A stretch of DNA of 64,000 bases from Anaeromonas sp052088025 (GCF_052088025.1 NZ_JBQCYD010000010.1:3666-67665), one strand, 5' to 3'. Shown: positions 1 through 7,680, counted from the first letter of the stretch. Made by a program: numbers and translations. Notes: generated from the sequence alone by a model not told the origin.

Positions 1-31
1 TACCATTCGTTGCAACATGAATTTTCTTCAT
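1..31 (-). CDS. Start of a truncated gene at the window edge
   Basis: Only about ten codons are present, beginning MKKIHVATNG, with an AAGGAAG ribosome binding site just upstream. It runs off the left edge. It is colinear with the glycan genes to its right and is probably the next gene of that operon. The product cannot be identified from so little sequence. Confidence 0.5.
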   Translation of the reverse strand, partial: MKKIHVATNG

Positions 32-108
32 AGTATCACTTCCTTAACTCTACTATTATTAAACTCACCCTATACTTCTTCCAGTACATCTAAATGAATT
101 TTTTATTA

Positions 109-615
109 TCAAATCTTATACGTCTTAAGAAAATTATTCTTTCTTAATGCCTCTATCTTTTTAAACCCTATCTTCATTGCTCCTTTTTGTGATGGAACAT
201 TCTCTTTACGTATAATCATAAAGATCCTTGTTTTATCATTATTATAATCTCTCACTATTTTCGATAATATATAAGGGTATAATCCTAATCCCCGATAGTT
301 GATGTTGGTGTTACATGGACCAATTTGTATATCGCTTTCAGTCATAAATGGGAATTTATAACACTTAGGTAGGCAATATGATGTATGGATTATTTCGTCT
401 TCTCGATATACATAATAAATACTAAATTTTCCATTTGATATTATGAACCAATACAGATTTCTAAACCATTGCTTAAAACCCTCATTCTTAATACATAACC
501 TTAAGATAGTAGGTTTAAATAATCCATACTTAAAGTCTTTATTAATATTTGAATTTTTCGCACCCCCATCTTCCCCCGTATATTCGTATAGCTCATACAA
601 ACGAACCATCTCCAT
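109..615 (-). CDS. GNAT-like acyltransferase in glycan operon
   Basis: A 168-residue protein. The C-terminal half carries the run NINYRGLGLYPYILSKIV (near residues 105-122), which resembles the acetyl-CoA loop and following helix of GNAT N-acyltransferases, then a segment like the usual late beta strand and helix (MIIRKENVPSQKGAMKIGF). The N-terminal half is divergent. It starts 12 bp after the glycosyltransferase stop, so it is almost certainly cotranscribed and may acylate an amino sugar or an amino-acid substituent of the glycan. The acceptor is unknown. The start is the ATG after a GAGGA motif. Confidence 0.55.
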   Translation of the reverse strand: MEMVRLYELYEYTGEDGGAKNSNINKDFKYGLFKPTILRLCIKNEGFKQWFRNLYWFIISNGKFSIYYVYREDEIIHTSYCLPKCYKFPFMTESDIQIGPCNTNINYRGLGLYPYILSKIVRDYNNDKTRIFMIIRKENVPSQKGAMKIGFKKIEALRKNNFLKTYKI

Positions 616-627
616 TCCTCATACAAT

Positions 628-1389
628 TTATAAATAATGCTTCTTAAACGCATTAACTGCAAACCAAATTGAATTATAAGTAGCAACTAAAGAATTAATA
701 TTTTCGTTCTTTATCTGTGTATCCCTTACTTGCTTTACACTTTTCAATTTATTAGATGATAAAGAATTATTACTTTTCCTATACTGAACCAACACCTCAT
801 TAATTCCATAAGCATCTAACCCATTTCTCATTAACTGCAGCCAAGTGGCATAATCTTGTCCTGATCTTACTAAAGGCATTTGAAAATCACCTGTAATGTT
901 TCTATCTATTACAACTGAGGATGTAGCTATCATAGTATTTTTCAGAAGAAACTTATAATCAATCTTTTCTTTGATACTTCTTTTCCCTTTTATAAGATTA
1001 TTTCCCTCGTCAATCATCTCTATAGCAGCGTAACAAATGGCAGCATCATTTTTCTCTATTAATTCCATCTGTTTTTCAATCTTCTCCGAATACCACAAAT
1101 CATCACTATCTAAAAAAGCCACATATCTACCTTTTGCAATATCCAACGCAGTATTTCTTGCGACCGCCGCGCCCATATTTTTCTCCTGTTTATGGTATGC
1201 AATTTTATCAGTATATCTTTTAATATAATTATTAATAATATCAGCCGACTGATCTGTTGAACAATCATCTACTAATACAATTTCAATATCTTGATATGTC
1301 TGAGATAAAGCAGATTCTATAGTTTCTCCTATATACTTCTCGCAATTATACACTGGTGTTATAACTGATACTGTTTTGTTGTTATACAT
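628..1389 (-). CDS. GT2 family glycosyltransferase
   Basis: A GT-A fold glycosyltransferase. It opens with VSVITPVYNCEKYIGETIES, has the nucleotide-binding VLVDDCSTD motif and the DXD-type FLDSDDLW motif, so the catalytic domain is complete. The C-terminal part is short and lacks obvious membrane helices. I place the start at the ATG in MYNNKTVSV because AAGGAG lies at the correct distance; a longer reading frame upstream overlaps the aminotransferase gene. It probably adds one sugar to the lipid-linked repeat unit made by this operon. Donor and acceptor cannot be read from the sequence. Confidence 0.85.
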   Translation of the reverse strand: MYNNKTVSVITPVYNCEKYIGETIESALSQTYQDIEIVLVDDCSTDQSADIINNYIKRYTDKIAYHKQEKNMGAAVARNTALDIAKGRYVAFLDSDDLWYSEKIEKQMELIEKNDAAICYAAIEMIDEGNNLIKGKRSIKEKIDYKFLLKNTMIATSSVVIDRNITGDFQMPLVRSGQDYATWLQLMRNGLDAYGINEVLVQYRKSNNSLSSNKLKSVKQVRDTQIKNENINSLVATYNSIWFAVNAFKKHYL

Positions 1390-1405
1390 ATAGAACTCCT
1401 TTACC

Positions 1406-2335
1406 TTAATAAATTCCTGTACTCCAATTATCAAGTTTTGGTTGTTTACCTGTTACAGTTTTCAAATATTCAACATGAAGTTCACTTGTGATTTCTCCGC
1501 ACTCTCCATTTCCTACTTGATATCTGTCAACTGAGAAAACAGGGGTGATTTCCATTGCTGATCCACAAAGAAAAGCTTCATCACACATATATAATTCTGT
1601 ACGGTCTACACTGCGTTCTTCTACTTCTAGTTTCAATACATCTCTTGCAATCTGAATAATTGTATCTCTAGTAATACTTTCTAATACACTATCAGTAATT
1701 TGAGGTGTTACAAGTTTTCCGTCTCTAACAATGAATAAGCAAGAACCAGGACCTTCTGATACTTTTCCATCTTTATTTAAGATAATTGTTGTATCATATC
1801 CATTTTTAACAGCTTCTCTTTGGGCCATACGGCTATTAATATAATTAGCTCCGCATTTAATTCTTGGTGACATACTGTTATCATTTATTCTTTGCCATGA
1901 GCTAACACAACAATTTAATCCTTTTTTATTGTATTCTGGGTTTGTCTTTGCTTTTGGTATAGGTGCTACAAACATACCGACTGGTCCTGACGAATGCCAA
2001 GTGCCAAACCCATCAACAAATAAAGTCTGTCTTACTGCTATATCTTCTTTATATTCATTTGCTTTTATTACATCCACAAATGCTTTTTTCATTTCTTCAA
2101 TTGTATATGTATCATCTAATTCTAATAGTCTTTGAGATCTCTTTAATCTGTTGAAATGGTCGTCTAATCTAAATGCATATAGTTGTTCTTCTTCTTCATT
2201 CCAATAACATCGAATACCTTCAAATACATTAGCGCCAAACTGAGATGTTGGTGATAGTACATTTATTGTTGCTTCTTGAAGAGGTACAACTTTTCCGTTT
2301 AACCAAATAAATCTATTTTTAATACTTGTCTTCAT
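1406..2335 (-). CDS. ilvE: Class IV (branched-chain-type) PLP aminotransferase
   Basis: A 309-residue fold-type IV aminotransferase of the IlvE/DAAT group. Visible features are the N-terminal FIWLNGKVVPLQEATINVLS, the GANVFEGIRCY motif, the PLP lysine in RIKCGANYINS, and the C-terminal EAFLCGSAMEITPV cofactor-binding motif. Length is normal for the family. Its place between a priming sugar transferase and a glycosyltransferase is unusual for a housekeeping valine/leucine enzyme. I infer that it makes or consumes an amino or keto acid that decorates the glycan. The symbol marks the family only. Confidence 0.8.
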   Translation of the reverse strand: MKTSIKNRFIWLNGKVVPLQEATINVLSPTSQFGANVFEGIRCYWNEEEEQLYAFRLDDHFNRLKRSQRLLELDDTYTIEEMKKAFVDVIKANEYKEDIAVRQTLFVDGFGTWHSSGPVGMFVAPIPKAKTNPEYNKKGLNCCVSSWQRINDNSMSPRIKCGANYINSRMAQREAVKNGYDTTIILNKDGKVSEGPGSCLFIVRDGKLVTPQITDSVLESITRDTIIQIARDVLKLEVEERSVDRTELYMCDEAFLCGSAMEITPVFSVDRYQVGNGECGEITSELHVEYLKTVTGKQPKLDNWSTGIY

Positions 2336-2401
2336 TTCTATTCCTCCAATGAGTATTTATATAAGAACCCACAATCAAGTAATCTACATTGAAACATTTT
2401 G

Positions 2402-3082
2402 CTACTTTTGTGAGGAACGGGCTTTTTCCGTTACAGCATCAGTAGCTCTTTTAGCGATTTCTTCATCTGATAATCCTTCTGAATCTTCTTCTTTAACTTC
2501 ATAAATATCTTTCATTTTAAAGACATTAACTATTGTTAAAAAAATAATTTTGAAATCTATCAGAATTCCATATTTCTTAAACAAATCAATGTACTGATTA
2601 TCATATTTCACCTTTTCATCCCATGGTAGTTCATTTCTACCACTAACTTGAGCTAATCCTGTTATTCCGGGTAATACAGTAAATCTTCTTTTATACTCAT
2701 CACTAAGATCTTCATATTCACCAAGTTCATAAGATACAGGTGGTCTAGGTCCTACTATTGACATATCACCTTTTATAATATTGAATAATTGTGGTAATTC
2801 ATCTAGACTTGTTTTTCTGAGAAATTTTCCAACTCTTGTAACACGAAAATCATTGGCATAGTTAAAGAGTCCCGTACCCATTTGCTCAGCATTTTCCACC
2901 ATTGTACGAAATTTATACATCGTAAAAACCTTACCATTCTCAGTTAATCTACCTTGTCTAAATAAAGCAACTCCTTTAGAATCAATTTTTACAGCAATTG
3001 CAATAATTAATAATAACGGTGATAATATTATTATTGCTATTAGTGAAAGAAGAATATCAATGCCTCTCTTAACTAAATTCAT
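2402..3082 (-). CDS. Polyprenyl-phosphate priming sugar-phosphate transferase
   Basis: A Bac_transf family initiating transferase of 226 residues. It has an N-terminal membrane helix (LLSLIAIIILSPLLLIIAIAVKI), the GVALFRQGRLTENGKVFTMYKFRTM block, TSLDELPQLFNIIKGDMSIVGPRPP with the conserved Asp-Glu and Pro-Arg-Pro elements, and GITGLAQVSGRN. This family moves a sugar 1-phosphate from a nucleotide sugar to undecaprenyl phosphate at the inner membrane. The C-terminus is charged and extended. A second member lies at 55988-56665, so the window holds two separate priming steps and probably two glycans. Confidence 0.92.
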   Translation of the reverse strand: MNLVKRGIDILLSLIAIIILSPLLLIIAIAVKIDSKGVALFRQGRLTENGKVFTMYKFRTMVENAEQMGTGLFNYANDFRVTRVGKFLRKTSLDELPQLFNIIKGDMSIVGPRPPVSYELGEYEDLSDEYKRRFTVLPGITGLAQVSGRNELPWDEKVKYDNQYIDLFKKYGILIDFKIIFLTIVNVFKMKDIYEVKEEDSEGLSDEEIAKRATDAVTEKARSSQK

Positions 3083-3104
3083 AATCTATCCCTCCATAAC
3101 ATTA

Positions 3105-4346
3105 CTAAAACTCAAATTTAAAAGTGTGGAATAAATCATCAAAACACTCTTTTCTCTTTATCAAGTATATTTCATCTGTATCATTATTACATTCAACCAT
3201 AGGAAAATTTGGAAGTATGAATGGAGGTTTTAATACTACTGAATATGAACCTACATTACCGAAAACAACATAATCTCCAACTGCTAACTCTCCACTAAAT
3301 CCTCTATATAGATAATCTGACTCAATACAAGTAAATCCACCAAAATCTAAATCTTCATATGTTAATTGCTCTTTATCGTTATCTTCATTATGATAAACTT
3401 TTATTGGAGGATTTTTTTTATTAAGTGTTGGGTTAATATTGTAAATACTACCTAAAAGTGTTGCTATCTTCTTATCTCTAACATCTTTTATACTCACAAC
3501 TTTTGCTGCAAACTTCATAGCATCTCCAACCAAAGCACTTCCAGGTTCAATAAGCAACATAGGTTGTTTACCTTTTTCTTTAAAGTACGCTTTAAATTGA
3601 TTAGCTACAGCATTTGCATAATCTTCATATGTAGGAATTTCTACATCAAATTGAGCTTTCAATGAATCTGCCATTTTACCATATAGCCCTCCACCAAGAC
3701 TCAAAAATCTAGGTGCTTCTTCAAAATATTTATCAACTAATTCAAGTATTCCAGTCGCTCTTTGTGGCCAAGTCTTAATACTTCTTGTAGCAAAATGACT
3801 ATGTAATCCATCTAATTTCAAATTAGAAATTTGACGAATTGTATCTATAGCGTCTTCAAATTCTTTACTATTTACATCAAAACCAAATCTTGATAATACC
3901 CCATCTTGAACATCAAAATTACATCTTATTCCAACCGAAAGATTATGCTCTGGATTGTTAATAGCAACTTCTTTTACTATTTCAAGGTCATAATCCGAAT
4001 CAACATTTACAGTCCCGCCAGCTAATAAAAGTTCTTTTACAGCCTCTGCTTTTTTATATGGACCATTAAAATAGATTTTTTCAGGTTCTACTCCTAATTT
4101 CTTTGCTATATCATATTCCATATCTGAAACAACTTCTGCAAAACCACCTAGCCGATCTACAACTTTACAAAGTCTAGGTGTATAATTAGTTTTATACGAA
4201 TAAGCAATGTATGTATTTGGATAAATATTTCTAAACGCCTCTTGTAATTCATTGAAATTTATTTTGAACTGTTCAGTATCTAATATGTAAAAAGAATCAC
4301 CATATATATTACTGATTTCTTGCAACTTATCGATTGATAGATTCAT
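3105..4346 (-). CDS. Type III PLP decarboxylase (LysA/ornithine-decarboxylase-like)
   Basis: A 413-residue fold-type III decarboxylase. The PLP lysine is in AYSYKTNYTP, the barrel continues through GLHSHFATRS and the phosphate-binding SLGGGLYGK, and a C-terminal beta domain ends with the conserved YSVVLKPPF region. It resembles diaminopimelate decarboxylase but sits between an aldolase and a sugar transferase. Related enzymes are found in secondary-metabolite and glycan clusters. I infer that it makes a decarboxylated amino-acid building block; the substrate is not identifiable. Confidence 0.82.
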   Translation of the reverse strand: MNLSIDKLQEISNIYGDSFYILDTEQFKINFNELQEAFRNIYPNTYIAYSYKTNYTPRLCKVVDRLGGFAEVVSDMEYDIAKKLGVEPEKIYFNGPYKKAEAVKELLLAGGTVNVDSDYDLEIVKEVAINNPEHNLSVGIRCNFDVQDGVLSRFGFDVNSKEFEDAIDTIRQISNLKLDGLHSHFATRSIKTWPQRATGILELVDKYFEEAPRFLSLGGGLYGKMADSLKAQFDVEIPTYEDYANAVANQFKAYFKEKGKQPMLLIEPGSALVGDAMKFAAKVVSIKDVRDKKIATLLGSIYNINPTLNKKNPPIKVYHNEDNDKEQLTYEDLDFGGFTCIESDYLYRGFSGELAVGDYVVFGNVGSYSVVLKPPFILPNFPMVECNNDTDEIYLIKRKECFDDLFHTFKFEF

Positions 4347-4391
4347 GTTTTCCCCTCCTTTTACGTGTACAATATATAAATACTTGTTGAC

Positions 4392-5225
4392 TTAAATTAC
4401 AACTTTTTCTTTCTCTCCCACTATCTCTAAAACTTTTTGAATAACTTCTAACTGATTTGCTTTATAAAATCCTTCAGATTTATTATTAAGCTCGGCTTCA
4501 AACTGTCTTACATCTTTTATGCCTTTTGCAAATAACTCTTCTACTTCTTTTAAATCACTTACTTTATTTACATTACAAAAGCTTCTTGATAAAATAACCA
4601 TACTCGAAGATAAACGATAATGTTCAGTAATAATTTTTTCAGCTCTTAAAACACCTTCACCTAACTGTGCAATACCACCGAATCCATACTCAATACCTTT
4701 TTGTCTTATCTTGTTACATAACATTTCTACTGTTCCATCAGCTAATAATTCAAACATAAACTTCATGTTATAACCAAGATGTAAATCATTAAGGCCTATA
4801 TGTATATAATCAATTCCTTTTACGGATAGAATTGAATCAATATCTTCCGATGCTTCCGGTGTTTCTAATAGTAAGCATGCTTTACATCTGCCATCTACAT
4901 AGTCAATAAACTTTTTAACATCTTCTTTATTCTTAAAAAATGGAAGCATCACAATATCTGCTCCATCGTTTATTACTCTATTAATTTCTTTTTTCGAACC
5001 TTCATATATAGGATTAACTCTTACAAGTAATTTTGCACTAGTCAATACCTTATTAATTTTTTTTACATCTTCAATACTGTGACGTGATATAACTGTATCT
5101 AAATGACCTTGTCTATCTTCTTTACCATTAATCTCAAGGTCTATAAATATCCAATCCACACCGCTTTTCTCGGCTATTTTAGCAACATCTTGCTGATTTG
5201 TTATATACATTAACTTTAAAGACAC
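4392..5225 (-). CDS. HpcH/HpaI-type aldolase / citrate-lyase-beta-like protein
   Basis: A TIM-barrel protein of the HpcH/HpaI aldolase superfamily. It has SGVDWIFIDLEINGKEDRQG near the N-terminus, RVNPIY, ADIVMLPFFKNKEDV, LLLETPEA with the metal-binding Glu, and IDYIHIGLNDLHLGY. The family makes or breaks carbon-carbon bonds of 2-oxo acids or acyl-CoA esters with a divalent metal. The reading frame extends to a TTG further upstream, but an AGAGGAGGAAAT site directly precedes GTG at 5225, so I use that start. It is the first gene of the left glycan operon, 106 bp below a candidate DNA-inversion element. Confidence 0.8.
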   Translation of the reverse strand: MSLKLMYITNQQDVAKIAEKSGVDWIFIDLEINGKEDRQGHLDTVISRHSIEDVKKINKVLTSAKLLVRVNPIYEGSKKEINRVINDGADIVMLPFFKNKEDVKKFIDYVDGRCKACLLLETPEASEDIDSILSVKGIDYIHIGLNDLHLGYNMKFMFELLADGTVEMLCNKIRQKGIEYGFGGIAQLGEGVLRAEKIITEHYRLSSSMVILSRSFCNVNKVSDLKEVEELFAKGIKDVRQFEAELNNKSEGFYKANQLEVIQKVLEIVGEKEKVVI

Positions 5226-5330
5226 AATATTTCCTCCTCTATAATTAACATCCAAGCTTTTTATTTCTTAATTTATCTATGTATATGTACATTCTGTCGA
5301 GCCCCTTGCTATAATAGGCTTCCAAGACTC

Positions 5331-5462
5331 TTATCCCTTCACCATACTCACGTCGCCATGATACGAGATGGATAAGATATCTATATGTAGTATGCGTTAT
5401 TGTATTTTGATTTCAAAAACCACAATATGTAGATTTTTAAGGTGAGTATGGTAAAGAGATAA
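5331..5462. repeat. 21-bp imperfect inverted repeats around 90 bp (candidate invertible switch)
   Basis: The left arm is 5331-5351. The right arm, read in reverse complement, is 5442-5462. They match at 19 of 21 positions, and the shared core contains ACCATACTCAC. The 90 bp between them has a possible outward promoter on the + strand (TTGATT at 5407-5412, 17 bp, TAGATT at 5430-5435) and a weaker candidate the other way (TTGAAA at 5416-5411). The size and layout resemble invertible promoter switches of Clostridia and Bacteroides. No cognate invertase gene is visible in the window. Confidence 0.5.
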
Positions 5463-5508
5463 ATTATAAAAATAGACACAAAAAAAGCCCACCACATTGT
5501 GATGAGCT

Positions 5509-5552
5509 AAAAATTAAAAGCCTTAGATTCGTTTCTAAGGCTTTTAATTTTT
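5509..5552. terminator. Strong bidirectional terminator
   Basis: A perfect 19-bp stem (5509-5527 with 5534-5552) and a 6-nt loop. The outer part of the stem is A/T so that either strand gives a U tract. It would stop + strand transcription leaving the inverted-repeat element, and any minus strand reading toward the glycan operon. Confidence 0.85.
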
Positions 5553-5668
5553 GTTTTCGACCTAATCATCGGGTAGATTTTTCTAAGATATCCCTTATTT
5601 TTATAAAAATAAATCTTTTCCATTCAGATTATTTACAACCATCAAATATTTTCAGAATATTAAGAAAC

Positions 5669-5714
5669 TTGACAAATGTATATAACTAATATATAATTCG
5701 AACTAAGTTCGAAT
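5669..5714 (+). promoter_or_regulatory. Perfect -35/-10 promoter with overlapping palindromic operator
   Basis: TTGACA at 5669-5674, a 17-bp spacer and TATAAT at 5692-5697 match the housekeeping consensus exactly. The palindrome ATTCGAACTAAGTTCGAAT (5696-5714) overlaps the end of the -10 box and the start site, so a bound repressor would block it. The half-sites CGAAC/GTTCG resemble a Gram-positive LexA box, but the gap is 3 bp instead of 4, so I do not assign LexA. Confidence 0.8.
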
Positions 5715-5797
5715 TACACGATAACTTAAGTAATTGGCCCTAAATAAGTAAAGAAATTTGTATCTCTATCTAATGTAGATGGAGATTTTTTTATATC
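5704..5797 (+). ncRNA. Candidate small non-coding RNA of about 90 nt
   Basis: Transcription from the promoter at 5669-5697 would begin near 5704 and run into a terminator at 5762-5797 (11-bp stem with one G-U pair, 3-nt loop, U tract). No ribosome binding site or meaningful reading frame lies between; the only ATG sits in the terminator loop. A short regulated RNA is the simplest reading. It could instead be the leftover promoter and terminator of a deleted gene. Confidence 0.5.
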
Positions 5798-5971
5798 TTT
5801 TTTATCTATTCACGAGCTTGGACGGTAGCTTGTTCACCAGCATGTTCACGTATTTAAGAAATCAAAACATTTCAAATATAAGTTGATGAAAAACAAGCCC
5901 TTAAAATGGCCTGTAAGCGATTTAAATTAAAATCGGGACCTATTGATTGGGTAGCTATTTTAAATTATTAT
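5798..5971. other. Intergenic stretch without recognisable genes
   Basis: No reading frame with a ribosome binding site was found on either strand. The stretch separates the candidate small RNA from the convergent terminator of the abortive-infection gene and may be decayed sequence at the prophage edge. Confidence 0.5.
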
Positions 5972-6005
5972 AAAAAAATACCAAGATCAAATTATATGAC
6001 CTCGG
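5972..6005 (-). terminator. Terminator of the Abi gene
   Basis: On the minus strand a 9-bp stem including G-U pairs (6005-5997 with 5989-5981) is followed by a run of seven T just after the Abi stop codon. Confidence 0.65.
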
Positions 6006-6010
6006 CATCT

Positions 6011-6991
6011 TTATATTTTCTTAATATTATACCAATCTAACGGAAAACCCATTTCTTCAAGAACCTCTGTAATGCTTATTGTTTTAAGTTTCCCAGATAA
6101 ATCATCTATTTCAGATTTAACTGAATCTACAAATTTATTAAACGAATATTCATTAAGAATAAGTTTACACATTATTACTACAGAAAACAAATCATTCTTT
6201 CCATATATAGGATTATTTGCTTTATCCTTTTGAATGTTTAATTTATGATGAATTGAATTTGTTTTAATCATATTCGGTTTAGTATCATTTTTTAAGGCTT
6301 TAAGGTTATAAAAACGTTCATCATGTGCACAGGCATTTCTATAAATAGTAAGAACAAATAAAATTTTTGTCATTTCGTCAGGTCTTAATCTAAACTTTCT
6401 GCCTATATCATTTTGGTCTTTATCTATTAAATAACTATAGAAAATACTGATTGTACCTAATGTCAGAGAATTAATCAATACCCATAAAGGAATATATCCA
6501 TAAGTTAGCATATTGTGGGAAATCATTGAATTGTTCTTAGAAAGTTGTCTAGAGATTTCTCGTTGAATATTTGCGATAAGGCTTGACACATCGCCTATCT
6601 TTTGAGCTGCTGTCTTTTTCTCCCAATGCTTGACCCTAATGTCAAAATTGAATATTTTCAAATAATTATCATGCCCATACTTTTTTGAAAAATCATGTGA
6701 TATTACTGATTTAATATTGTTTTCTATTTCTAATATGTATTTTATAAATATATTCTTTAATTCACGATCAAATAAATAAAGATTATACAACTCATAAAAA
6801 TCAGTACCTTCTTTATACTTCTCATCAGTACCTTTATAAGTTTTATCAATAAATAATTCTTTATATCCATTAATTATATTATAATAATTTTCCATTTCAA
6901 GAATATCTTTAATCCTAGGATCTGATACATTTAGTCCTCTAGAGTCTAATTTCTTAATTTGATCTTCAATTGTTGAAAATAACTTATCCAT
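6011..6991 (-). CDS. Abi_2 (AbiD/AbiF-like) abortive-infection HEPN protein
   Basis: A protein of 326 residues when started at the ATG at 6991, which has GGAGG six bases upstream. It reads as an Abi_2 family phage-resistance protein: NYYNIINGYKELFID near residues 35-49, FDRELKNIFIKYILEIENNIKS near 74-95, IPLWVLINSLTLGTISIFYSYL, and the HEPN nuclease motif YRNACAHDERFYN with R218 and H223 as the R-x4-H pair. HEPN proteins of this kind are thought to cut RNA during phage infection. It stands alone between terminators at the prophage edge. Directly upstream are a consensus promoter, a short structured RNA and a terminator, matching recent reports that AbiF systems need an adjacent ncRNA and share ancestry with Cas13. 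Confidence 0.85.
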   Translation of the reverse strand: MDKLFSTIEDQIKKLDSRGLNVSDPRIKDILEMENYYNIINGYKELFIDKTYKGTDEKYKEGTDFYELYNLYLFDRELKNIFIKYILEIENNIKSVISHDFSKKYGHDNYLKIFNFDIRVKHWEKKTAAQKIGDVSSLIANIQREISRQLSKNNSMISHNMLTYGYIPLWVLINSLTLGTISIFYSYLIDKDQNDIGRKFRLRPDEMTKILFVLTIYRNACAHDERFYNLKALKNDTKPNMIKTNSIHHKLNIQKDKANNPIYGKNDLFSVVIMCKLILNEYSFNKFVDSVKSEIDDLSGKLKTISITEVLEEMGFPLDWYNIKKI

Positions 6992-7010
6992 ATTAGCCTC
7001 CATTAAAATA

Positions 7011-7080
7011 TAAAAACCCCGGGCCCGTAGGTCACCGGAGTATGATCACTATTATTATATGTTTCATATACTCTTACTAT
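7011..7080 (-). ncRNA. Candidate Abi-associated structured ncRNA with attenuating terminator
   Basis: Transcription from the promoter at 7115-7087 would start near 7080. The predicted RNA has an outer 6-bp pairing (GAGTAT with ATACTC) enclosing a hairpin with an AAA loop (ATATG/CATAT). An intrinsic terminator at 7040-7012 follows (CTCCGG, 12-nt loop, CCGGGG, then TTTTT). The Abi ribosome binding site begins about 11 bp after the U tract, so only read-through RNA would reach the gene. This layout, promoter then RNA then leaky terminator then toxin, is typical of RNA-antitoxin systems. The RNA itself is inferred, not shown. Confidence 0.6.
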
Positions 7081-7086
7081 ACATTA

Positions 7087-7115
7087 ATTATACTATTAAT
7101 TTATATCTTTGTCAA
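7087..7115 (-). promoter_or_regulatory. Consensus promoter for the ncRNA and Abi gene
   Basis: On the minus strand TTGACA (7115-7110), 17 bp and TATAAT (7092-7087) match the sigma-A consensus at every position. Such a strong promoter fits high production of a short RNA better than direct expression of a toxic nuclease. Confidence 0.85.
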
Positions 7116-7210
7116 TAAAATTTATTTTCTGTGAAATAACTCATTAGCAAATTATATTTTTAATTTTATAATAAATAATAATAAAAATCAACTACTTTAT
7201 ATTTATAAGC

Positions 7211-7287
7211 AATAAAAAAATATCCACCAAGTGACTTGATAATTGCAATCAGTTTACTCAGTGGGTTTGTTTATAACTTTTTATACC
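7211..7287 (-). repeat. Terminator-containing direct repeat, copy 1
   Basis: About 77 bp, clearly similar to 7604-7680 with a few substitutions and a short indel. On the minus strand each copy folds with CCCAC/GTGGG, AGT/ACT-type and further pairing, followed by T-rich sequence, so each acts as a terminator. Copy 1 lies at the 3' end of the small zinc-finger ORF. Confidence 0.7.
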
Positions 7288-7507
7288 CATCCATAATTTT
7301 ATAAGCATCCTTCATGGCAAGACTATTAGCTCTTATCATTTCTTCCGTTTCAAGAAGCTCATCTCCAACATTACAATATTCATATATCGCTTTAAAAGTA
7401 ACTTCTTCACCTTTAAATATTTCAGTATCTATCATTTCTACAATATCTACTTCATGCTCTTCCATACAAATTAAGCATAATTTCTTTTCGCTTTTAAGTT
7501 TTTTCAT
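7271..7507 (-). CDS. Small CxxC zinc-finger protein, probably a truncated antitoxin
   Basis: A 78-residue protein when started at the ATG at 7507, which follows GGAGTGG. It has CLICMEEHEVDIVE, then EIFKGEEVTFKAIYEYC and ELLETEEMIRANSLAMKDAY. I recognise this as the N-terminal YgiT/MqsA-like zinc-finger part of Firmicute type II antitoxin regulators, which normally continue into a helix-turn-helix DNA-binding domain. That domain is absent, and the frame ends inside a duplicated terminator repeat. It is probably a decayed or minimal antitoxin; no partner toxin is next to it. Confidence 0.5.
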   Translation of the reverse strand: MKKLKSEKKLCLICMEEHEVDIVEMIDTEIFKGEEVTFKAIYEYCNVGDELLETEEMIRANSLAMKDAYKIMDGYKKL

Positions 7508-7603
7508 ATAATCCACTCCAATGATACTAAATACTAAATCAAAAACTACCTTTTTTATTCTAATATATATTATATCATAATCAAATTTCAAATGCTCTGG
7601 TAA

Positions 7604-7680
7604 CAATAAAAATACCCACCAAGTAGCTAGATAATTCCAATCAGCTTACTCAGTGGGTTTCTTTATAACTTCTTTATTCC
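7604..7680 (-). repeat. Terminator-containing direct repeat, copy 2
   Basis: The second copy of the 7211-7287 element lies directly after the recombinase stop codon and serves as its terminator. The two copies bracket the small zinc-finger gene, as expected if that gene arrived by, or could be lost by, recombination between the repeats. Confidence 0.7.

Noticed and set aside
4392..5255. TTG start at 5255 for the aldolase
   Set aside because: The strong AGGAGG lies after it and correctly precedes GTG at 5225.
5225..5400. A minus strand frame through the left 21-bp arm (ending IDKLRNKKLGC) looks like the C-terminus of a protein
   Set aside because: The related copy at 58.16 kb is interrupted by stops in the same frame, there is no start or ribosome binding site, and conservation is at the DNA level. 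I kept it as a DNA element.
5696..5714. LexA (SOS) box
   Set aside because: The half-sites CGAAC and GTTCG are separated by 3 bp, while the Gram-positive LexA consensus needs 4.
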